From Dipylidium caninum (Eukaryota > Platyhelminthes > Cestoda > Cyclophyllidea > Dipylidiidae): a stretch of 64,000 nt of DNA. The notes below the pieces were generated by a model. The model ran no database searches, was not told the origin of the DNA, and saw nothing but the letters and a program-made list of their open reading frames with translations. This document shows, one piece after another, positions 54,645 to 64,000 of this stretch. The DNA lies in the NCBI GenBank assembly GCA_017562135.1, contig QEYB01001019.1, forward strand, positions 558,001 to 622,000, in the 5' to 3' direction. Numbering within the stretch: the first letter of the stretch is position 1; the number at the start of each line of letters is the position of its first letter. Made by a program: the position numbers and the translations under genes.

Positions 54645-57600
54645 TCACATAGCAAAGTGTTCAGCATTTGGAGAAGGAAAATCGGTATTGCTTTGCCGCT
54701 TCTCCTCGGCCTTCTCTACCGCCGGATGGCCAGCAGTGGCTACGGCGACTGCTGCCGCCGATCGATTTAGACGCATATGTGCTTCCACGAGGTCGTTTGT
54801 CGCCAAAGCGGCAAGGAGTGAGAGTTCGCCCGCGATTACCATTCCAGCCACAAGACGAGCAAGATGTTCAGCAGGACGTTCGAGGGAAAGATCAAGCATC
54901 TCGATACAGGCACGTTGTGCTGGCAGTCGTGTACCTCCACCCACGGTGCCCACCTCAATGCAGGGCATCGTTACACTGGCGTACAAACTGCCGTCTGCCT
55001 CCACCTCTAACTGCGTCAGACAGGCACTCGAATCCACCACCTAAAAAAGATACTTTTATGTCACACTCTCGAAATTGTCAAACCAAGGTTAGGAACGTAA
55101 ACAAATGCAAAACGTAACATCACCATTATCACTTGATGGCTTTCAAGATACTAATTTGATAAACGAGGAGAATAAACAGATGAGATTGGGTCCCAGTTTG
55201 GGAGAAACTAAAATCATCAATTTACTCGATTGGCACCCAAGTCTCCCTCACCATAGCATCAAGATATCAAAAATTTGTGCCTTTATTTCAAAGATGTAGC
55301 GAACTATAGCAAATTAAACCCAGTGGCTAGTTAGGACATTTGGCCTTCATTTTATCGTCGCCGAAATGGATAGTGTATAACACGAAATCTGACATCCTAA
55401 TATTTGATTTGATTGCATTCAAAATGGTTTTCTTTCAATGCTTTGACCGATCTCATTACAACGGTAGCAGTAGTGTCTATCAGTTCATATACGAATGGTA
55501 AAAGTTTCCAGACCCCACCACGATACACAGCTTAGTCAACATTTAATGAAGTGGACCTGAAAAGAACTCTTATGGTAGAAAATGGCAAAATAAGAGAAAA
55601 CAAACCTACCAGTATCTAAAAAACACAATATTTTTTTTTCCCCATGCGCTTGGCGGCGTTTGCATGGAATTAACATAAAATAAATATACATGTCTTTTTA
55701 GCATAATTGAGATGGAGCTTAGCCGCCTACCTGTGCAAGATCCTGGCCAGTAGCGGCGAAAAGGGCAGCCACAAGATTGGCAGCGTGAGCATTACACCCG
55801 GCCATGCCGGGGGTGCCGGCCACCGCGGAGCCCGTCCAGTGTTTGACTTGAGCCAACCGCGCCAATTGAGCCGCGTCAGTGTGGAGCACCCGTGCCAAGA
55901 TCCGGCCAGGTAGGCGAGCTTCAGCCAGTACTGATTTACCCCGACCCAAGAGTTGATTTATTACCGCCGGTTTTTTGTCCGTGCACATGTTGCCGCTCAG
56001 CGAAACTACCTAGGTGGTAAGAAACCTCACTTAATCAGCTATTTATTAGTTAATAGTAGATGGAGATGACAGTGACTTGCTCTGTAGAACGTACACTCAT
56101 TTTACTGAAAATATAAGGATTATGGCCATAACCAGACGATTCAACACCTCCTGACGGGCTATAAAGTTGGAACTCATGGCTTACAAAGTGGATAAGAGGA
56201 ATGACTATATTGTGAATGGCGGTTAACGTTTAAGATACGCACCCCTTGGGAGTCTCCTAGCTCTTGTAGCCAAGAGGCAATGCTTTCATCACAATTCACT
56301 GTCAAGATTACCTCCGCTTTCTAAGGTTTCCTCATGGTAGTGGGGAAGAATACCATAAGACCTTCGTTCATGTATTCCGATGGATTCTAACACATCTACA
56401 CATTACGGTACAATAAAAAACAGAAATAAATGCCCGGAAGATATGGTTGCAAAAGGGGAAGACATTCAGACAGTTCGACAGGATCTTTCGCTACGTTTTC
56501 CACTTCAAGTCTAAATGTTTACAAGTTCAAATTATGCACTCATCACATTGCAAAATATGGAAGAGTTGAGCACAAAAAATGAGAAAAAGGGGTGCGAAAA
56601 AGGAAGTGCTGCACAGCCCAAAATTAGGGTTCTACGCAAAAAAATGCATGTCCCAGGTGTCGTCCAATGGGCAGTATTTTTGATTTAGTAGCACATACGA
56701 AAGAACAAAAGATAATTTACTTCAAGGACATTGGGATGACCTGGTGGCACTTAATTTGGATATTACTAGTGGAGCACTTTGAGTCAATCAAAACCACGCC
56801 ACATGTAACCCTTTTTTTCACTCATCTTCACTCTCGAATGTTGGCTATTCGCCTTAGAGACACTTAATACCTAGTGGTTAATTTATCCACGCACCTGCAT
56901 CCGAGGGAAGTACTTGCTGAGGCATCTTAGTGCGCGATCAGTTCCTTTGCTCACCATATTCATGCCCATCGCCTCGCCTGTCCTTGCAGCGAAACGAAGG
57001 TGTAAATAACGACCTGCCTACAGCCGACGAAATAGTGGACATATCATAGTCTTGAAAATAACAATTAGGGAGCTGTGGCACACAAAGTGTGAAGAGACCC
57101 ACTCACTGGATTAGAGAAGATGGAGATAAGATCAGCGTGTGAACTAGTTTCGTTGAAGGCTTCACGGAGAAGTTGGAAGCCATTATGCGACTCAACCCAG
57201 GCGATACACTCTACTACCTCGGCTACCGAAGGAAAGGCAATTACAGGCGCGCGAGTCATTTGATCCCTGTCAGTCAAAAAAAATAAATAAATAAATGTCC
57301 AACTGTCATGGTGGGCACAATAGAGGTGCCGTTGGTTTAGTGTACCTGAAGACAGCCGTCTGTACCCCGCCTGAGAGGTAGAGAGCTCGGCAGCCACGAT
57401 TGGTGCTGGCAACCAAGCAACCTTCGGTCGTGGCCAGAGGCAGATAGTGCTCTCGTCCATCCAGTAATAGGGGGCCTACCTTTCCCAAGGGAATCGGGAT
57501 GTAACCAATCACCTAAAAAAGGTAGACAAAAAGGAACAGTGTATTAAAGGCGAATACGTCCCTATCAGTGAAATTTTCGACCGTGGTTTTGCCCATCCAA

Positions 57601-60172
57601 CGGTATATCAGTCATTCCTTCAATCTATGAAACATTTGTTCGGAAGTATTTCTGGTAAAAGCATTGTTCTGGGGAGGAATATTACATATGGGGTCATTTA
57701 CGATTATTTCTAATAAAAAAAACTATGAACGTGATAGTCTTACAGCGGCCATTACACGATTTCGGTTCTGTAGTTTGCCACAAAATTATGGCGATGAGAA
57801 TAAAAACCTCTTACCTCCTCACAGCACTGCCCCATAACAGCGCGGTAGTCGAAGTTGGCAAAAGGGATGCGGTCGATGGAGTGGGGGCTGCTGAGACGAG
57901 TTGCCAGATCCTGTCGGCGCAGAACCACCGCCCGTGGCAGGCTCTTTACAGTCGTCTCCAATTCGCGCGTCTTCAGACGTCCCTCTTGAATGAGCCCCAA
58001 CACTTCTGCATCTGACATGGCCGATATCTGATTAGTTACAAATAAAGGCAAAAGGAACTAAACAAACTTCTGCTCATTTGATTAAACAGCTTTCAGTTCC
58101 CAAAGGGTTTAACATATCGCTTAGTTCAAAGAAGGAAGAGATACAATAACTGTGGGGGTCAATATAAAGTAAAATATTAATTAATCCACTAGAAATCCAG
58201 CCACATTTCCAGTAATATTATATATTTTTACAAGAGATCATGATTTAACATAAGAGAGTTCAACTATACGTTTCTAAAACAGGTGAACTTGAACGTGTTT
58301 AATTCTCTGAATAACATAGAATGTGGGAAAAACAGTGAAAGTAAAAAATATAGTCAAAGATAAAACAAAAATAGCAACAATTTATATAAATCAATCATGC
58401 AGAAACAATGAAAACGTCTTCTTTAGAACTAGCTACAAATAAAGAATAAATAGAACGGCATCGAAATCGTCTAAACATCCAATGTTGCGATGTGACACGG
58501 TTGACTTTAGCGATTTCAAAAATTGAACAAAACATAGGTTTTTCCTGTAAATTGTAAAAATGTTGGTCCTAAAATTACTCAATCCAAAATAGCAAATGTT
58601 TAACACCTTGCTGTTATTGTACTTCATATAGTAGCACCAAAACATGCCAGTCTACTATTGAATAATAATTTTGACATGAGGCATACCAAATTGCAGTCTT
58701 CCGTGTGAGATTTCAAGGATGACAACAGTTTGGGTCGCTCGGGTAAGATAGGACTCTTAGTTTCATTGTCCCCATTATCAATACCATGGCGATGTTTTCT
58801 GTATCTGTCCTTGCTATCTGGTTCGATAATCAGTGTTTCTTTAAACACACCCACCTATGTTTAGATAAAAACGCAGAAAACTCAAATTGAAAAACCAAAA
58901 GCGCCATACATTGGGGATTAACGCTTACGAAGGGCTCATCCATTGGTCCATTAATTACGGTATTGGTAGTACAAACGTCAGAAGGATCACAATCGGAGCG
59001 TATTCTTGATCGTCGCAGTTTCGGTTTGACGCACGCCTCGCATGTGCAAGACCAGGCGAAATAATGTGCCAACTGATAGTAGAAGGAGGCACAAATGAGA
59101 TAGGAGCCAACGCACAACCAAAAGTTTGCCAGATTAAAATAATCACTGGAGGTTATCTGGAAATCCCCAAAATACACCGCCCGTGTGAGTGGCCAAGCAG
59201 TACGGAGGGTATTGAAAACGACCATCGAGAAGGTTACGAATAAATGAATACTATGCCGATGATTAATGTATACAGGATGGAAAACATTAGAATTGTACTT
59301 TAATGACACTGTTTCAGTTTCGGAAAGAGGACGGCTATCTTCCCTCAAGAAGCTTGATCTACAAAAATGTTTCAGGAAAAAGACAACCTACAACTGAGAG
59401 CCGAATAAAGCATTTCGTACGTTGCTCCCAAAATTTATCCGTACGAGGGTGGTGAGAAGGCTAAACGTGGCTAGAAACGTAACAACAAGGTGGGTTTTCA
59501 AATGTTCACAGATGATGTTGACAGACTGAAACCAGTGCCCAATACTGTTAAGTAATAAGAGTTTCATGAAATGCTTCAATACAAAGCTGTCCACTGCGTC
59601 GAAGAAAACAGCATTTTCTTCGAAGTGAACTTTAGAGTAGTTTTCGCGATCAAAATAAGAACAGGTGGACACGGGGGCTGTAAGACATACCTACGATATC
59701 AGAAATTTGTATCGAAACTCACTCTAATCAAAATTGCGATAAAATTCCAATCAATAAGGATGGTCGCCAGCCCTAAGGCAATTAGATCGTTGTGCGTCAT
59801 GGGCCCATTCAGTGCAGAACTAATCAGAATCGACGACAGCCAGCAGAAGAATAAGAAATGGTAAAAGCGACGTTTACAAAAAGTTGCGCCGGGTCGAGAC
59901 CATGTGGGTTTCTTAAATAAACTTGAACACCAAAATCTAGCAAAAGACACAATAGCGCAAAATAGAAAAAAGATCAGGGAGTTGTAATGTAGGCGAACGT
60001 AAGACTTCAACTCGAAAATGTCTAGATGTTGAAACATTGTCGAGGCGCAATATGCAACGCAAAGCGTCCACGCAAAAACTGTTTTCAGAGGGTGTAGCAT
60101 ACTACAATGCCACAAGAAAAGAGCCAACAAATGACACATGTGCGCAGATCCTACTCCTACGGCCACATGCAT
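54645..60172 (-). CDS. HMGCR: 3-hydroxy-3-methylglutaryl-CoA reductase
   Basis: Ten exons close in phase to 893 residues, close to the human length: 60172-59723, 59690-59395, 59358-58929, 58854-58687, 58027-57815, 57512-57346, 57266-57107, 57017-56895, 56009-55731, 55040-54645. The enzyme makes mevalonate in the ER membrane. The first three exons encode seven or eight hydrophobic segments (for example [17 protein letters not shown] and [16 protein letters not shown]); I could not recognise a sterol-sensing domain. The catalytic domain carries the four active-site residues in context: Glu in [15 protein letters not shown], Lys in [11 protein letters not shown], Asp in GQDLAQ and His in [47 protein letters not shown] and [11 protein letters not shown] also match. 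Two introns are 32 and 36 nt. Flatworms lack sterol synthesis, so the product presumably feeds dolichol, ubiquinone and prenylation. Later in-frame starts are possible. Confidence 0.95.
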
Positions 60173-60398
60173 CTCGCCGAATATGACTGTAAAAATGTCC
60201 TGAAGGTTATTTCAAGGTCAAAATTTTGTCTAAAGTCTAAAATAGAAGTAGTGTTCAAATTTTTAGTGTGTGTACGCTCAGGACCCGCAATGGTTTATTC
60301 AAGTATGCAGTATAACAGCACTGTTTTCCTCGAGTTGTTGGATTTCTAAATTTAGTTAGCGCGTTGGGTGGCTTGGACTACATATAGCACGGCTCGAA
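60173..60398. promoter_or_regulatory. Bidirectional promoter region, HMGCR / MRPS5
   Basis: Only 226 bp separate the two start codons, and the genes run in opposite directions. The two transcripts therefore must start from closely spaced or shared promoter elements, unless non-coding 5' exons lie elsewhere. I could not identify a TATA box or a sterol-response element with confidence. Confidence 0.55.
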
Positions 60399-62576
60399 AT
60401 GCTTTCGAGGCTCATCCCTGGTGTTGCTCGAAAAGGATGCTTGGCCTGCTTACGTAGTGCTATTGCTCCATATAGCTGCGTGTTTTCTCAAAAACAAAAT
60501 GTACTTATGTCGTCGACCTGCACTACCCTTTCATTAGTTAACAATTCAACTTTTACCAGCATGTATATCATCCCTACAAGAAACAGCACTATATTCACTA
60601 ACTTACCGAGCGATGTTATATGGGAAGGTGTAACCGGACCAAAGGGTAGTACCAAGAAAAGGGCTCGTGGAAAACGCCGTGTAACAAGGCCTAAAATCGA
60701 TCTTAATCGCGGTCAGCGTCTGGGAGGTAATCGGGAGGGTTATATGTGGCCCGGTTTAAACGCTCGCTTATACGATCAATCCACTTTGCAGAAAGTCCAA
60801 AAGGTGGGTCTCTAGTGCAATCATGCCTTCCCTGTTAGCAAATACTCATTTTTGTGTCTAGACGTCATTCGGCCCCTTTGTAGGGTGATGTTGATGAAGA
60901 ATACTTGAAAAAGCTGGAAACACTAAGAAACAAATCAGCCGTTAAGAAGAAAAGGACGAAGTTACCACCTCTTCTGCGTGGTTGGACTGGTTCCAGTATG
61001 GGCGGGCAATCTTTAGGCCCTCTCGAATCTGGTCCTGCTGGCTTCGATACTCGAGTTCTCGAGCTGAAGGTGTGTCTTCTGCTTTAACCTATCTCTACTT
61101 AAATCGTTTTTGTACAAATGTTTTCCTGCTGTTAGGCTGTGTCTACCATGACCGCTACTGTTGGTCGTTATCGTCGATTTTCTGCTTTGGTTGTCGCTGG
61201 CAATGGACAAGGCGTATGTGGTATTGGGAAAGCACGTTCTGTTAGTATGCGTGCTGCGCTTAAACGGGCAAAAAAACGTGCTTTTCTCAGCCTCGTCTCC
61301 TTCAACTTAAAGGAAAATCGTACTTGTGAGTTCTTACTCCTTGCCGAACTACTCTAAGAAAACAAGAGTCGATGTATGTATCCTTTGCCGCCTTTTTAGT
61401 ACCGATTTATTTTGACTACTTATCCTCTAAATCTGAGAGACTCAGTGTATTTTGACTCGATTATGTTCACGTGTAGACAAAAAGCGTACTCTGTTTGATG
61501 TGGTGACTGCAGCCTGTTTTAATCCCCTGAAAAAAACTTGTATTTTTCTTATTATGCATTTCATTTTCGGCATTTTAGTATGGCATCTAGGACACGTCCG
61601 TGAGTGGCACACTACAATCTATGCAACGCCGAAACCTGAAGGTATGGTACTCCCGTTAGATCGAATTTTTTGCGACTCAGTAATTTGCAAATTATTTGTC
61701 ATTTAAGCACCACATAGTTAATTGTTTAACAAAGGTCGAGAAATAGCGACTGTTGGTTTTTTTATCGTTTTTATTTTTTAGGATATGGTTTAGTATGTCA
61801 TCGTGCCATTAAGACTCTGTGCGAGCTGATTGGGATCAAAGACATGCATGCTAAAGTAGAAGGTAACAGCAAAAACTACCTCTCAATTGTGCGCGGTTTC
61901 GTAAGATTGTTAAATGAACAGGTATTCCCCCTCTTCCTCATTGACTTCTCCCTAACGCATGTAAATACCGTTAAAATTTTCTCCGCAGGAGAGTTATGAG
62001 GACATCTCCAACCGCCTGGGCATGCATGTTGTGGAGTTCAGCGAGGATTTTAACTGTGTTCCACGAGTTCTTGCATCGCCGCGAGCGGGAATTACGCAAC
62101 ACTACATCAATTACACGGGCCTCAAGACCGACCCGTTGTTGCGCGCGCGCGCACCCCCCGCGCCGCCAAAGGTAGGCAGTCGGTACAGCATTGATCTGTC
62201 ATCATTGCACGCCTTTTGGAGAACACAAGAACAAGACGGAAAGCGACCAACCATCGTTGTCACTGATCCCCGCTACCCCGAGCCTAAACCTAAGCCCGAT
62301 CCTGAATTCGATCCCTTAGACCACCTAGTTGATGAGGAGAACGAGGCAGAAGAGGAAGTTAAACGCCTATTGGCGCGGGGGGAGAGGGACCTAGACGCAA
62401 TTGTCACGCTGAAAGGTCTGGTGCCCAACATTAAAAGAAATCCCCTACCCGCGTACTTGTCCTCCCCTGGAGTCCTAAAACGGATGGCGGAACGCCATCG
62501 ATACAGGAATCAAGAGGCAGCCAGGCGCGAAAGACTCGTGTCCGCTGTACTGGACGGAGAACAAAGCAGTGCCTAG
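60399..62576 (+). CDS. MRPS5: Mitochondrial ribosomal protein S5 (uS5m)
   Basis: Six exons (60399-60803, 60884-61069, 61136-61325, 61579-61641, 61782-61921, 61989-62576) close in phase to 523 residues. uS5m is a small-subunit protein of the mitochondrial ribosome. Family blocks: LPSDVIWEGVTGPKGSTKKR, DLNRGQRLGGNREGYMWPGL, LRGWTGSSMGGQSLGP and DTRVLELKAVSTMTATVGR. The S5 core shows FSALVVAGNGQGVCGIGKAR, GYGLVCHRAIKTLCELIGIK and LGMHVVEF. The protein is about 90 residues longer than the human one because of an N-terminal leader and a charged C-terminal tail. The leader is rich in Arg, Ser and hydrophobic residues and lacks acidic ones at its start, as expected of a mitochondrial targeting sequence. 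The 63-nt fourth exon is supported by phase and by VREWHTTIYATPKPEG matching the family. Confidence 0.94.
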
Positions 62577-64000
62577 ACCTGTCTTCGCTCCCACCAAACG
62601 CTTATAACCAGTCTACTGAGTCAAACCGCATTACAGTAATGTAGAATGTAAAATATATTTAGTCTTAAAAAATTCTCAGTATTTCCTGTTACACCGGGAA
62701 GCGAGATAAGTTACTTCGAAGGACAGCCAGAACCGAGGCGTAGTCCCTGAGAGGTAGTTGGAAGGGCCAGTCACTCGAAAGCTAAAAAAGACTAAGTCGT
62801 CAATATCTGGCAAGTAGTGACCATCAGAAAAAGTTTAACAGCAGGAGTCAGTACACGTTTACTTCATCACGACAACTTACGTAATGGTCGACAGCGATTT
62901 TCAATCAAGCTGGAGGGCAGCGCGAAAAAGCTCACTTTTCACTTGTTAATGTAGCGCAAAGACCTGTCAGATATGGATGTACCTATTCAATCCCCGCTGC
63001 AGCATACTCAGTACGTTGGGTGAGGCGACTGTAGGAAGAACACGAGTCCAGATAGAAAATAAACATCAAACAGGGATAGCTGACGGATCCGATTACTTCA
63101 GACCTAGTTCCTGTAAACAGGATATTGGCGAATCATCGGCAGTAGACAGAAATCCGGTTTCGAGCACACAAAATGTTGGTAACTGAGGCGCTAGCAGAGC
63201 ATGCGTCTACGGCCGTCCAGGAAGCCCTACTACAAACACATGAGTTTAATGCAATAATGAAGATGGACAGGAACGCATCGTTTGTCATGTGCAGTCAACC
63301 AGGGTCAGAAGAGATATCGAGAACGAAGTGAGAGTGGCACCGTCTTCCCGGAAAGTGCGGCACGTGGCGGTCCGTAGGTCCGCTTCGCACGTTGGTAGTT
63401 TCTTATAACAATTTATTAAAGCTATTTTAATTTACAATATTCCAAGAAATTTATCGTCATGTAACTAGAAAATTTTAGAGGGAAATTTTTTTAAACAGCA
63501 TCCGTTGCATTATTAGTTATTATTTACTTGTTGCCGACAGCAAATGAATGTCACAAGTAAATCAGGCAAAAACCTAGCACCCGGCGAAGGCCCCTTGAGT
63601 CCCGTTCCTAGGGGTGTGGGAGGGGAGGAAGACCACGGTGGTAGGCCTTAAGCTTTACGAAAACAGTTCTTCCTGACAGTCTGATGGTTATAGTCTTCCT
63701 CTAAATGTGGTTTCATATTGGAATAAACGATTCAGTTGCCATGATACTCAACCAAATTTCTCGGGGACGAAATTGAATGAATTCTGTCTTCACTGTTAAT
63801 CCTGTTCAACGTACATTATGCCATATCACTTCTCACTGTAAAATGAAGGATCTTTGAAGCGAGACATACGCCTTTCACAAAAAATACGTTGATTTGTTCA
63901 ATGTATTTGCATAACGCTAATCATGTGTCGCAGACCCAGCCTCTGTAAGCAAGCAGCAAAAGCGAATCCAAGCCTTCTTTCTATGAACTGATTTATAATT
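62577..64000. other. Right end of window, nothing recognised
   Basis: Downstream flank of MRPS5. No recognisable family in any frame. A 69-codon open frame at 62977-63186 has no domain. The part around 63000-63400 is more GC-rich than its flanks and could be an interspersed repeat, but I see no second copy in this window. Confidence 0.45.

Noticed and set aside
54668..55117. Long plus-strand open frames over 54668-55117
   Set aside because: They are antisense shadows of the last HMGCR exon, a GC-rich coding segment on the minus strand.
62977..63186. 69-codon plus-strand frame near the right end
   Set aside because: No domain, no splice context and no family resemblance; likely chance.

Overview
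This is eukaryotic nuclear DNA with interrupted genes on both strands. There are no operons, no CRISPR arrays and no phage-like modules. A flatworm, most probably a tapeworm (Cestoda), is my best inference. The reasons are a 3' piece of 18S rRNA with a long insert in its variable part, several introns of only 32-42 nt beside others of about 75 nt, and decayed mariner transposons. I cannot name the genus. All gene models were built by eye from splice sites, reading phase and remembered protein families; no database was searched.

Layout, left to right. Positions 1-4307 hold one unassigned exon candidate (minus strand, 3062-3263) and low-complexity tracts. A GON4L/YARP-type nuclear regulator (minus, 4308-13379) has a mariner relic in its largest intron. 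It lies head-to-head with a FOXK-type forkhead factor carrying an FHA domain (plus, 14453-16727). GRWD1, a ribosome-biogenesis and histone-binding WD-repeat protein (plus, 18599-21379), follows and has a +1 frame break in exon 5. Next comes an isolated 3' third of an 18S rRNA gene running into ITS1-like sequence (21703-22416 and beyond). Pyridoxamine-5'-phosphate oxidase (plus, 23578-24516) is convergent with a TEX2-type SMP/PH lipid-transfer protein (minus, 24991-41067), which holds a second mariner relic. TEX2 is head-to-head with VPS28, an ESCRT-I subunit (plus, 42605-44608). A class II Rab11-FIP (minus, 46118-53750) follows, then HMG-CoA reductase (minus, 54645-60172), which is head-to-head with mitochondrial ribosomal protein S5 (plus, 60399-62576). 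The last 1.4 kb shows no recognisable gene.

The genes are housekeeping functions: transcription control (GON4L, FOXK), ribosomes (GRWD1, MRPS5), vitamin B6 and mevalonate metabolism (PNPO, HMGCR), and membrane traffic or lipid transfer (TEX2, VPS28, Rab11-FIP). They do not form one pathway. Three of the junctions are head-to-head pairs, and the HMGCR/MRPS5 gap is only 226 bp. Most models close in phase from first to last exon. The two exceptions are GRWD1 exon 5 and one Rab11-FIP exon, each one base too long. I found no convincing new biological system; the most notable items are the rDNA fragment, the two frame breaks and the micro-introns.
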